A DNA stretch of 64,000 nucleotides from Methylotuvimicrobium buryatense 5G (GTDB lineage: Bacteria; Pseudomonadota; Gammaproteobacteria; Methylococcales; Methylomonadaceae): NCBI RefSeq assembly GCF_000341735.1, contig NZ_KB455575.1, forward strand, positions 958,398-1,022,397. The letters are read 5' to 3'. Within the stretch, counting starts at the first letter, position 1. Every line of letters starts with the position of its first letter. Shown in pieces: positions 11,801 through 19,302 of the stretch. Under the pieces are notes generated by a model that saw only the letters and a list, made by a program, of their open reading frames with translations, was not told where the DNA came from and did no database searches. The position numbers and the translations under genes are program-made.

Positions 11801-12196
11801 GGTGGTGCTGAAAATGTATTATCTGGACCGGAGAAGACCGGACAAACTGGCAAGCATCGTTCTCATATCTTTGGTCCTATTATTGGGCATGATTTATCTG
11901 AGGGGATGTCTTATGCTCCTAAGTTGGTCAATCTGAGTTACATGGAGCACGGAATAGAAACGTTTATGAAACATCTCGTTGAAATAGAACCTCCAGGCGT
12001 GGTATTCAAATTGAGTCCGGCTATTCGTAGAAAAAGAACGGCTGTATTGGAAGAAGTTAATTATGTTGTGACTGCACATAAGGGTGAGGAGAAAGCGACA
12101 ATTTGCGATATTACGATTGAGCTTGATTACACCAAAAGTGAAAACAATCCCAAAGTTCTACTTTCCGTAGAACTTGTCGGGCGTTTGTTCGGGTGA
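8867..12196 (+). CDS. DUF4157 (eCIS core domain) protein, candidate cargo toxin
   Basis: 1109-residue candidate effector. Start ATG 8867 overlaps the upstream stop (ATGA) and follows a GGAGTGGAG ribosome site; a GTG 12 codons earlier is less likely. Residues ~46-65 carry the KPGDKFENEADNMADKVM motif. A charged Q-K-A-E / P-E-E-K-V-Q-K-Q-E-E repeat follows to ~195, then the DUF4157 fold with a metallopeptidase-like HELTH at 277-281. Residues ~320-880 are amphipathic and hydrophobic helices resembling a translocation or packing region. The last ~230 residues are encoded by visibly AT-richer DNA and contain GKHRSHIFGPIIGHDL followed by L-V-N-L-S-Y-M-E-H-G. The spacing recalls the GHLL...NL...H pattern of HNH-like nuclease toxins, but this is only suggestive. 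DUF4157 proteins are commonly encoded in eCIS loci and several are loaded cargo. Confidence 0.85.
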   Translation: MKTGVKKSSGTVSKPANQAFFAKAGSSGFFAAANEPKAPAVQLKMTANKPGDKFENEADNMADKVMKMPAPEERVQKAELPEEKVQKQEEPLQKAELPEEKVQKQEEEPLQKAEEPERTIQKQEDETLQKAERPEDKLQKAEAPEEKLQKQEEEPLQRAKAPDEELQKAESSDEEIRKKEEDQLQRKGDGAPGVSSQVQSAIHNKTTGGEALSGDIRGFMEPRFGADFSNIRIHHDAEAGGLSNRLSAKAFTYRNHIFFSHDQYRPGTGEGKQLLAHELTHTIQQGAAVQRSPQVTTTATHPALQRSFLPDPRDFIARKAALIPGFPMLTVVIGMNPVTGAAVDRSPGNIMRGVISLLPGIGPVINQALDNHGIFSKISDWVYQQFDALKEMGSGIWESVKQFIKERSITDIKNLDAVWEQGKRLITGPIDKVKSFAAGLVGGIAGLIKDAILNPIAEFARSQTNAYPLLCSVLGKDPITGDKAPDDAEALIGGFMNLINQGDVWAKIQEANAVPRCMAWFKKSMQTVKTFAVQIPGLFIASFKALEIKDIILIPLAFGKLAKVFGSFAGQFIGWAGSALWNLLEIIFDTVKPGVIGIVKRTGGALKAILKNPLPFVGNLAAAGKLGFQQFAGNFLGHLKKGLFEWLTGSLPSVYIPASFALGEIAKFVFSVLGLTWQNMRVKLVKVLGEKTVQALETGFDIVKTLVTQGPAAAWDKIKDQLSDLKDTVIGGIISMVVDMVVKKAVPKIVSMFIPGAGFISAILSIYDLVMVVVQKLSKIAQVGAAFIGSIVQIAAGNIGAAAKRVESVLAGMLSLAISFLAGFAGFGKVADKVMGVIKKVRVPIDKALDKLIGWIVSRAKALFAKFFGGKSKSDERTDAQKQADLGKAMSEVIPMMENHQLSRNKKVSNLMLIKQKYRMSKLEFVTESRKGATEKFHVEAEINPKAKSPTMMDTVLPREMIKLPTQTIGVPIPRPKSGGAENVLSGPEKTGQTGKHRSHIFGPIIGHDLSEGMSYAPKLVNLSYMEHGIETFMKHLVEIEPPGVVFKLSPAIRRKRTAVLEEVNYVVTAHKGEEKATICDITIELDYTKSENNPKVLLSVELVGRLFG

Positions 12197-12776
12197 TATC
12201 AAGGCTATGTTCGTATTAATAGTTGAAAAATCCGCAAGCCAGAGTTTGCCGTCAGGATGTCCCAAACCGGAATTTGTGACATAGCATAAAAGATTTTTGG
12301 TTCCCAATGTATACACAAGACCGGTAAAGGTGCTGAACAGAGGTTATCGAATACCTGGGAATGGTACTATTTGAAAAATCTGTGGATATTGAAAGTCAAT
12401 CGTGACGAATGCGTTGTTCCCACAAAGGGCTGGATGCTCTGTGGGAGCAGATCCCCTGATCGCGATTTCGAGGTCGAGAGTGTTAAGCGAAAATAAATGG
12501 TATCGAGGCCTCATTGGCTGATATTGCAAAAGGGGAATTTATGACTTATGTATAACGATGAGCGGTACTCCGTGGAAACGCATACCTTCGCTGCCGAGGC
12601 AAGAACGATATGAATTCCTATGCTGGAGCGGTGGGAACGAGTAGCACGGCAACCCTACCGAGGTTAACTAAGCCAATATGATTTGACCTGAGTAAGGATT
12701 CAGTGGTTAGGAATAAGCACAAATCGGCATTTTTTTACGGTCTTTGTCCTAAATAAAATTCAAAAAATGACGCTCA
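12197..12776 (+). other. 580-base intergenic gap inside eCIS locus
   Basis: No supportable gene. The segment is AT-richer than the eCIS genes and contains short inverted motifs around 12400-12480 (for example TCCCACAAAGG...CTCTGTGGGA). It separates the cargo-like gene, with its AT-rich tail, from the ATPase gene, whereas the preceding genes overlap. That is what a past exchange of the cargo 3' end plus an immunity or spacer segment would leave. No immunity-protein ORF is visible. Confidence 0.5.
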
Positions 12777-14102
12777 ATGAATGTTGATATCGCTAACCTT
12801 GAAATAGCCCTTAACTGGTTAAAATCCTTTATTGAAGATTGCCTATATTCGCGCCTTAGAAAACCCTCGGAAATTGAAATAAAGTCGTTGAGTTTTTATA
12901 GCAGTGAATCATGGCTGACCGAATTCATAGAAAAATACAACCCTAGCCTGGAAGAGTTTGTCGTACTGTTACTCGCTATCGTTCCTCACCTCCAACCTCA
13001 TTTCTTCAATAAATTGATTTCCGAGTTTCTTCCCGAAGGCGGCGATTTCCCCGAATTCGGCGGCGTCAAAGGCACTAATCACCGAGGCATTCTTCCCACC
13101 GGCGAAACCGCGCAATTCATTCTGGCCGGGGACGATCTGGAAAAACGTCTCGAAGTTCAAAAAATCTTCAGCGACGACCATTGGTTCGCGAAACAAAAAA
13201 TTCTCCGGCTCGACCCGGTACCCGAAGGCGAGCCGATCATGAGCGGGCGCTTGGTGCTCGACCCTGAAATCGTCGAATGGTTGACGCTCGGCACGGTTAG
13301 CAAACCGCGCTTCGGTATCGACTTTCCGGCCGAATATATCGAAACCGAAATGGCTTGGGACGACTTGGTATTGCCGCCGTCGACCTTGACACAAATACGC
13401 GAAATCGAACATTGGATCGAATACAACGATACCTTACTGCAAGACTGGGGCATGAAGAAAAAGATCAAGCCCGGTTACCGGGCGTTGTTCTACGGACCGC
13501 CCGGCACCGGCAAAACCTTGACTGCGACACTGCTCGGCAAGCAGACCGGCAAGGACGTGTTCCGCATCGATTTGTCGCGCGTCGTATCGAAATATATCGG
13601 CGAAACCGAAAAGAACCTGTCGCGTTTGTTCGACAAGGCCGAAAACAAAGATTGGATCTTATTTTTCGACGAAGCCGACGCATTGTTCGGCAAGCGCACC
13701 GACATACGAGATGCGCACGACAAATACGCCAATCAGGAAGTCGCTTATTTATTGCAGCGCATCGAGAACTATAACGGCTTAGTGATTCTGGCCTCAAACC
13801 AGCGAGCTAATATCGACGAGGCGTTCGTGCGGCGCTTTCAAGCTATCATTCACTTTCCACTGCCGGGTGCGGATGAGCGCTACGAAATTTGGCGCAAAAC
13901 AATTCCCGAACAGCTCGAGGTTCATATCGACATCGATTGGCGGCAGGTAGCGAATCGTTACGAATTGTCTGGTGCGAGCATTTTAAATGTTACCCACTAT
14001 TGCGCGGTTGAAATCATAGCGGCGCAAAGCGCAAGGCTCGATCTAAAAAGACTGGAAACCGCGATTCAACGCGAATTCATCAAAGAAGGCAAGGTTGTTT
14101 AG
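12777..14102 (+). CDS. eCIS-associated AAA+ ATPase (Afp15-like)
   Basis: 441-residue cytoplasmic AAA+ ATPase with Walker A GPPGTGKT at 240-247, Walker B FFDEAD at ~296-301 and sensor/arginine-finger region RRFQAIIHFPLPGADERYEIW. The ~230 residues before the P-loop are the variable N-terminal domain found in the ATPase conserved in eCIS loci (Afp15/PVC15 type), thought to help assemble or load the particle. Start ATG 12777 overlaps the TGA of a short upstream frame and lacks a strong ribosome site. Its DNA composition matches genes 1-3 rather than the AT-rich tail of the cargo gene. It is the last recognisable eCIS gene. Confidence 0.88.
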   Translation: MNVDIANLEIALNWLKSFIEDCLYSRLRKPSEIEIKSLSFYSSESWLTEFIEKYNPSLEEFVVLLLAIVPHLQPHFFNKLISEFLPEGGDFPEFGGVKGTNHRGILPTGETAQFILAGDDLEKRLEVQKIFSDDHWFAKQKILRLDPVPEGEPIMSGRLVLDPEIVEWLTLGTVSKPRFGIDFPAEYIETEMAWDDLVLPPSTLTQIREIEHWIEYNDTLLQDWGMKKKIKPGYRALFYGPPGTGKTLTATLLGKQTGKDVFRIDLSRVVSKYIGETEKNLSRLFDKAENKDWILFFDEADALFGKRTDIRDAHDKYANQEVAYLLQRIENYNGLVILASNQRANIDEAFVRRFQAIIHFPLPGADERYEIWRKTIPEQLEVHIDIDWRQVANRYELSGASILNVTHYCAVEIIAAQSARLDLKRLETAIQREFIKEGKVV

Positions 14103-14980
14103 ATTTTGCTCGCTACTATAAACCTAAAGCAGCAGATGATATGTGCTGTAGGCCGTTCCTGCCGAGCAAAGAAAGCGCCGTAGGGTCAGCTAACTTAAGC
14201 GTCATTCCGCCAGGGATTGGCGGAATCCAGTGCCATGGATGGCAATGCCTAACCTTACCTGGATATCGGTAATCCATGCCAATATGACTAATAAAGCGGC
14301 AAATGCAAGCGCGCCAAGATTTTTCGCGAAAGCTGAAATGGGGTCCGTCCGATTTCAGCAGCGAAAAATGACTTGGCGATTATTGCCTTCGGCGGCCCCG
14401 ATTCGCCCTGCGTCCGTGCCACTACGCCACATCATCGTAAACTCGATGCGGCTCCGTAGCACTCCCACAAATGGCTTTACGCCGTGTCGCGATGCCTTGT
14501 ATTTTGCCTCCGCCTGCGCTATTCGCGCAGACTCCGGCAAAACACCCGGCGCTACGGCTATCGGGGACTAAAAATCTTCACTTCGCTAGCGCTCCGTTTC
14601 CAAGATTTTCAGCGCGCATAGGATAAGCGCTAAGTTAGCTCTTATGGGTGCATGGCGTTACCATGAAACCGCCGCTGTTTACCAACATTTTCTGCTCTTT
14701 TCATATCTCATCAAGCAATTGATATTAAAAGTATAAAAAATTATCTTCATGAGAGCCAAATCGAAGCTTGAAGGTTCTAAAACACCTTCACCGGATTGGT
14801 GAAGCTCTTTTTAGGATAAAGCATCCCATCCATGCTGATACAACCGGGCCGGGCTTGTTCTACACTAAGCTCCAGACGACGTCGGCGCTGACGCGCCTCC
14901 CCGGCTAAGCTTGGCGTTAGCAGTTACTCCCACGTTTGCCCCTCTTTGCCAAATGAGTAAAAAAAGAATATTTTATACTC
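14103..14980. other. palindrome-rich intergenic region before brnT
   Basis: Nearly 880 bases with no supportable gene but much structure. AGCTAACTTAAGCG (~14188) and CGCTAAGTTAGCT (~14628) could be terminal inverted repeats of a ~450-base element. Inside is a long hairpin at 14312-14378, whose outer arms are CGCCAAGATTTTTCGC and GCGAAAAATGACTTGGCG and inner arms GCTGAAAT and ATTTCAGC. A 121-base segment at 14494-14614 recurs inverted at 15711-15831. The end (GGCTAAGCTTGGCGTTAG, ~14903-14920) resembles the R' end of an integron attC site. Confidence 0.5.
14494..14614 (+). repeat. 121-bp inverted repeat, left arm
   Basis: Begins GCCTTGTATTTTGCC and ends CCAAGATTTTCAGCG. The reverse complement of the whole segment occurs at 15711-15831 with only a handful of mismatches. 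The two arms enclose the BrnT/BrnA module and the attC-like site. Confidence 0.85.
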
Positions 14981-15244
14981 ATGAGCGACTTTGAATAAGA
15001 TGACGATAAAAGCCAAGCCAATCTGGAAAAGCACGGAATCGACTTTCTGGATGCCCAGGCCCTCTGGCGAGACACTGACCTGCTGGAACTCCAAGCTAGA
15101 TCGGATGATGAACCTCGTTTTCTGGTCATAGGTCTGATTGGTTCGAAACACTGGTCAGCCGTCGTCACCTATAGAAACGGAACAGTTCGGCTTATTTCTG
15201 TAAGGCGCTCCCGCAAACGAGAGGTAGAACTATATGAACGCTAA
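14981..15244 (+). pseudogene. brnT: BrnT-family toxin, interrupted by in-frame stop
   Basis: From ATG 14981 the frame reads M-S-D-F-E and then TAA at 14996-14998. Continuing in the same frame gives a full BrnT-like ribonuclease toxin: SQANLEKHGIDFLDAQALW, RSDDEPRFLVIGLIGSKHWS and VRLISVRRSRKREVELYER, ending at 15244. BrnT proteins normally begin F-x-W-D, so the TAA sits where the conserved Trp codon (TGG) belongs. There is no ATG downstream in frame before the conserved region. The stop codon overlaps the start of brnA as in intact brnTA operons. The toxin is therefore probably dead, unless the TAA is a sequencing error. Confidence 0.75.
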
Positions 15245-15503
15245 AGATTTTGATAAGAAATTTGACCAAGGCAAAAAAGACATCATTGATGATCTTGACT
15301 TGTTTACGGCGCGTCGTGTCAACCAGGAACAGAAGCGCATAAATGTCGACTTTCCTTCGTGGGTAGTAGACTCGTTGGACCGTGAAGCGGCTCGTATCGG
15401 TGTTACCCGGCAATCGATCATCAAGGTCTGGCTGGTTGAGCGCTTGAAAGCTGAAGCTGCTAACAAAGCCCTCAATGGTGACGCCTCAAGCGGCGGACAT
15501 TAG
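15234..15503 (+). CDS. brnA: BrnA-family antitoxin
   Basis: 89-residue antitoxin and DNA-binding autorepressor of the BrnTA type II toxin-antitoxin system. The opening MNAKDFDKKFDQGK, the middle KRINVDFPSWVVDSLDREA and RIGVTRQSIIKVWLVERL (ribbon-helix-helix region) are diagnostic of BrnA. It starts inside the end of the brnT frame (11-base overlap). In the family, BrnA neutralises the BrnT RNase and represses the operon. Here the toxin partner has an early stop, so BrnA may persist as a solitary antitoxin or by translational coupling. Confidence 0.85.
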   Translation: MNAKDFDKKFDQGKKDIIDDLDLFTARRVNQEQKRINVDFPSWVVDSLDREAARIGVTRQSIIKVWLVERLKAEAANKALNGDASSGGH

Positions 15504-15638
15504 CAGAGCGTTAAAGCGCACTGATGTCGCACCTCTTCGCCAATTTCTGTCTTTCCGTCGCACCCAAAAGATCGTCATGCTATCGCTGGCGGAGCAATTC
15601 TTTCAATTGATGAGTTAGTTGCCGAAATTACGTTATAA

Positions 15639-15682
15639 ACTTAACGAGGCGCTCAAGCGGTCGGCTTAGCTTTGCGTTATGG
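15639..15682 (+). repeat. attC-like recombination site after brnA
   Basis: Outer complementary pentamers TAACG (15642) and CGTTA (15675) enclose inner arms GCTCAAGC (15651-15658) and GCTTAGC (15664-15670). The inner arms pair perfectly if one C is left extrahelical. Outer R''/R', inner L''/L' with one unpaired base is the layout of integron attC sites. The site is short and the R' heptamer GTTATGG departs from GTTRRRY, so this is a candidate only. Confidence 0.45.
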
Positions 15683-15710
15683 GAATGAGGGAAATCGTTT
15701 CAACAACATT

Positions 15711-15831
15711 CGCTGAAAATCTTGGAAATGGAGCGTTAGCGAAGTGAAGATTTTTAGCCACCGATAGCCGTATTGCCGGGTGTTTTGCCGGAGTCCGCGC
15801 GAATAGCGCAGGCGGAGGCAAAATACAAGGC
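15711..15831 (-). repeat. 121-bp inverted repeat, right arm
   Basis: Inverted partner of 14494-14614. It reads CGCTGAAAATCTTGGAA at its left edge and AGGCAAAATACAAGGC at its right edge. See the left arm for context. Confidence 0.85.
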
Positions 15832-16074
15832 TTTTAGTGCAATGCAGTTTCGTCGGCGTGAGGGAAATTAATCCTGCCCCTTTTCCTAGTTCCAATTTTT
15901 TCGGCTTACTTTGGTCATTTCGATTACTTTGCCAAGGGCAAGGCTTTATTGTCTAGCGTAAACGGTTGGCATGCTCTACATTTGCACAATGAGAATGCCG
16001 ATTTAATTTGTCTTGGAACCTTCGGAGTTTTCACCAGAGTGAACGGTATATCTCGTCTGAAATAGATAAAAATT

Positions 16075-18549
16075 TTGTATCGAGATCGTATTTTGAAAAT
16101 AAAAGACACGCTTTATGTTGCACATGTTCGTTCTAATGATAAGAAAATACAAACTTTGGAAGAGCACCTTATCGATGTTGCTGAAATTGCAAAAAAACTG
16201 GCCGCTAAAATCAACCTGCCGGAAGCGGGCGAATTGATCGGTTTGCTGCATGATTTCGGCAAATACAGCACTGAGTTTCAAAATTATCTGCAATCAGCCA
16301 CGGGGCTGATCGATCCTGACATCGACAATGAAGCCGTCGACGCCAAAGCGCTGAAAGGTAAAATTGATCACTCCAGCGCCGGTGCGCAATGGATTTGGCA
16401 AGAGTTGAGCCGTTATGGCAATAACGGCGAAGGCCGCTTGTGCGGGCAGATTATGGCGGTTTGCATTGCCTCGCATCACAGCGGCCTGATCGACTGCCTG
16501 AAACCGGACGGCAGCAACGGTTTCAATGTGCGCATGCAGAAAGACGACGTCCGAACGCATTTGGCCGAATGCAAGGAGAACGCCGACAGTCAAATTCTCG
16601 AACGAGCAAAGAAACTAATGGACAAGCCGCTGCTAAAAGCGATGCTCGAACAAATCAGGGTAATGATGATGTCCGGCTCGAAGCAGTCAACAACGATACG
16701 AGAATTTTATTTGGGCTTTTGGACGCGATTTTTGTTTAGCTGTCTGATCGATGCCGATCGCATCGACAGCGCCGATTTTGAAACACCCGGTAATGCGTGC
16801 TACCGAAACAAAAACGACTTGCAATTGACAGTGGCGATAGAGCGTCTGGAATTGTTTTTGGCAGGATTCTCGAATAAACCGACCGAATCCAATACTCCGA
16901 TTGACGGAATCCGGCGCGAGATTTCCGAAGTGTGTAAAAACCGTGCCCACGAGCCGCAAGGCATCTATACGCTGACCGTGCCGACCGGCGGCGGCAAAAC
17001 CTACGCAAGTTTGCGCTATGCCTTGCACCACGCTCAAAAGCATAAATTGGAGCGCATCATTTACGTCATTCCATATACCTCGATCATTGAACAAAATGCC
17101 GCCGCGATACGCAGCGCACTTGAACGGGAAAGCGATGCGTATCCGTGGGTGCTTGAACAACACAGCAATTTGGAACCGGAACGACAAACCTGGCACAGCA
17201 AATTGGCCGCTGAAAACTGGGACGCGCCGATAGTCTTGACGACGATGGTGCAGTTTTTGGAAACTCTGTTCGGCGGCGGCACACGCGGTGTTCGGCGCTT
17301 GCATCAACTGGCGAACAGCGTCGTGATTTTCGATGAAATTCAAACCCTACCGATTCAGTGCACGCATTTATTCTGTAATGCGCTAAACTTTTTAGCCGAT
17401 CATGCCGGGATGACCTCCGTACTGTGCACCGCTACGCAACCGGTGCTGGATCTTTTGCGAGCGCCCGACAAAGGACAGCTATGGTTGCCGCAAAACAGCG
17501 AGTTGATGCCCGATGTCGGCAGCCTGTTCGATCAACTCAAACGGGTCGTTATTAGTGACAAAACCAAACCCGAAGGTTGGAGCGAAGACGAAATCGCCGA
17601 ATTGGCGCTGACCGAACTCGACACAAAAGGAAATTGCCTGGTCATCGTCAATACCAAAGCCTGGGCGCAGGCCTTGTATTTGAAATGCGCCGAAACCGTC
17701 GATATCGAATGCCTGTTTCATCTGAGCACAGGCCAATGCGCCGCGCATCGAAAGGCCTTGTTCAAGCTTATGCGCCGGCGCTTGGCGGACGGGTTGCCGG
17801 TGTTATGCACCAGCACGCAGTTGATCGAGGCGGGCGTCGATATCGATTTTGCCAGCGTGGTTCGTTTCTTGGCCGGGCTCGATTCGATCGCGCAAGCGGC
17901 CGGGCGTTGCAACCGTAACGGACGCTTGCCGATCGCGACGGTGCATATCGTCAATCCGGTTCGGGAAACCATTGCGCAATTGATCGACATCAAGGTCGGT
18001 CAGGAAAAAACGAGGCGCGTCTTGAGCGAAATCGAAGATGAAGACCTGTTGTCGCCCGAAGCGATGCGGCGTTATTTTCAATACTACTTTCATGACCGTG
18101 CCGACGCGATGAGTTACCCGCTGTCGGCCAAGCAGGTAGGACGGGACGATACATTGCTCAATTTATTGAGTGAAAACAAATACAACATCGGCCACAATGC
18201 CCTATTGCATCTAAAACAATCGTTCATGACCGCCGGCAATGTGTTCAAGGCGATCGACGCGCCGACACATTCGGTCATCGTACCTTATCGTGAAGGCAAA
18301 CAATTGCTCGTCGAGTTGGGCGGTATCGCCAAACAATTTGAAGCGCGGCGGTTTCGCGAATGCTTGCAACGCGCTCAGCAATACAGCGTCAATGTCTTTC
18401 CGAACGTTTGGAAACGGCTGGTCGAACAGCAGGCGGTCTACGAAATTCAACCGGGCGAAGGAATTTACGGTCTGGACCAGCGTTATTACAGCGAAGCCTT
18501 CGGTCTGTCGACCGAGCCGGTCGGCAAGGCCGAGGCGATAATTTTATAA
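16075..18549 (+). CDS. cas3: CRISPR-associated helicase-nuclease Cas3 (type I-C)
   Basis: 824-residue Cas3, the nuclease-helicase recruited by Cascade to unwind and degrade target DNA. An N-terminal HD nuclease domain is visible (EEHLIDVAEIAKKL, then GLLHDFGKY with H-D at 59-60, DHSSAGA and ASHHSG). The SF2 helicase has Walker A PTGGGKT at 303-309, motif II DEIQ at 420-423 and motif VI QAAGRCNRNG. The first gene of the type I-C operon is cas3, as here. The start is uncertain: TTG 16075 and TTG 16093 are in frame, no upstream ATG fits, and neither has a strong ribosome site. Cas5 begins ten bases after the stop. Confidence 0.95.
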   Translation: MYRDRILKIKDTLYVAHVRSNDKKIQTLEEHLIDVAEIAKKLAAKINLPEAGELIGLLHDFGKYSTEFQNYLQSATGLIDPDIDNEAVDAKALKGKIDHSSAGAQWIWQELSRYGNNGEGRLCGQIMAVCIASHHSGLIDCLKPDGSNGFNVRMQKDDVRTHLAECKENADSQILERAKKLMDKPLLKAMLEQIRVMMMSGSKQSTTIREFYLGFWTRFLFSCLIDADRIDSADFETPGNACYRNKNDLQLTVAIERLELFLAGFSNKPTESNTPIDGIRREISEVCKNRAHEPQGIYTLTVPTGGGKTYASLRYALHHAQKHKLERIIYVIPYTSIIEQNAAAIRSALERESDAYPWVLEQHSNLEPERQTWHSKLAAENWDAPIVLTTMVQFLETLFGGGTRGVRRLHQLANSVVIFDEIQTLPIQCTHLFCNALNFLADHAGMTSVLCTATQPVLDLLRAPDKGQLWLPQNSELMPDVGSLFDQLKRVVISDKTKPEGWSEDEIAELALTELDTKGNCLVIVNTKAWAQALYLKCAETVDIECLFHLSTGQCAAHRKALFKLMRRRLADGLPVLCTSTQLIEAGVDIDFASVVRFLAGLDSIAQAAGRCNRNGRLPIATVHIVNPVRETIAQLIDIKVGQEKTRRVLSEIEDEDLLSPEAMRRYFQYYFHDRADAMSYPLSAKQVGRDDTLLNLLSENKYNIGHNALLHLKQSFMTAGNVFKAIDAPTHSVIVPYREGKQLLVELGGIAKQFEARRFRECLQRAQQYSVNVFPNVWKRLVEQQAVYEIQPGEGIYGLDQRYYSEAFGLSTEPVGKAEAIIL

Positions 18550-18558
18550 GGAGTATGT

Positions 18559-19302
18559 GTGAAAAACAGCATCAGTTTTCGATTGTGGGGGCGTCATGCC
18601 TTGTTTACCGATCCGGTAACGCGCATCGGCGGCGAGAAATGTTCCTATCATCTGCCAACCTACGAAGCGATCAAAGGGGTGCTCAAGTCGATCTACTGGA
18701 AACCGACCTTGATCTGGCACGTCGATAAAGTCAGAGTGATCAAGTTGCTGAGAACGCAGACCAAAGGAGTAAAACCTGTGAAATATCATGGAATCTATCC
18801 AAGTGACAAGGACTCTCTAAAAAAACAAGTATCTTTTCATGATTTGGCTATTTATACCTTTTTGCAGGACGTGGAGTACCAGGTGCAGGCGCATTTCGAA
18901 TGGAACGAACATCGGCCCGAATTGGCAAAGGACAGAATCGACGGCAAGCATTACAGCATCGTACAGCGCATGCTGGAACGGGGCGGCCGGCAGGATATTT
19001 TTTTGGGCACGCGCGATTGCCAGGCTTACGTCGAACCGTGCGAATTCGGCACCGAAAAAGGCGCTTACGATGACATTGACGAACTGGCATTCGGCTTGAT
19101 GTTCCACAGTTTCGCCTACCCCGATGAAACCGGCATCGACGAACTGCACAGCCGATTTTGGCACGCGACGATGAAAAAAGGCATTTTAGAATTTCCAAGA
19201 CCGGAAAACTGTCCGGTCAGCCGTTTCGTCAGACCGATGCGCCGCAAGCCTTTCGGAATAGGCAGTAATTTACTGGCCGTCGAGGATGAGGAGAATCGCT
19301 AA
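18559..19302 (+). CDS. cas5c: Cas5c (Cas5d), crRNA-processing Cascade subunit
   Basis: 247-residue Cas5 of the type I-C subtype, which replaces Cas6 by cutting the pre-crRNA and then capping the crRNA 5' handle. The N-terminal RRM-like start SFRLWGRHALFTDPVTRIGG, the following H-L-P-T-Y-E-A-I-K-G-V-L-K-S-I-Y-W segment and the C-terminal QDIFLGTRDCQAYVEPCEFG are typical of this subtype. The start is GTG 18559, preceded by an AAGGAG ribosome site. The stop overlaps the cas8c start by one base (TAATG). Confidence 0.95.
   Translation: MKNSISFRLWGRHALFTDPVTRIGGEKCSYHLPTYEAIKGVLKSIYWKPTLIWHVDKVRVIKLLRTQTKGVKPVKYHGIYPSDKDSLKKQVSFHDLAIYTFLQDVEYQVQAHFEWNEHRPELAKDRIDGKHYSIVQRMLERGGRQDIFLGTRDCQAYVEPCEFGTEKGAYDDIDELAFGLMFHSFAYPDETGIDELHSRFWHATMKKGILEFPRPENCPVSRFVRPMRRKPFGIGSNLLAVEDEENR

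Larger units (their letters stand above)
15504..16074. other. intergenic region between brnA and cas3
   Basis: About 570 bases. It contains the attC-like site at 15641-15680 and the right 121-bp arm at 15711-15831. The remaining ~240 bases before cas3 are AT-rich and must hold the cas promoter. I see no clear consensus boxes. Confidence 0.5.

Noticed and set aside
1..14102. Prophage or type VI secretion as origin of the contractile genes
   Set aside because: No capsid, terminase, portal or TssB/C/K/M-type gene is visible, while the DUF4157, tape-measure family and Afp15-like ATPase point to an eCIS.
14230..14571. 113-codon ORF in the palindromic region
   Set aside because: It runs through hairpins and the 121-bp repeat and shows no protein-like composition.
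14996..14998. Recoding (readthrough) of the TAA in brnT
   Set aside because: No selenocysteine or other readthrough signal is visible, and TAA is the least leaky stop.
14494..15831. The 121-bp inverted repeats as terminal repeats of a transposon carrying brnTA
   Set aside because: No transposase or target duplication; the attC-like site lies inside the right arm, so a cassette explanation is at least as good.
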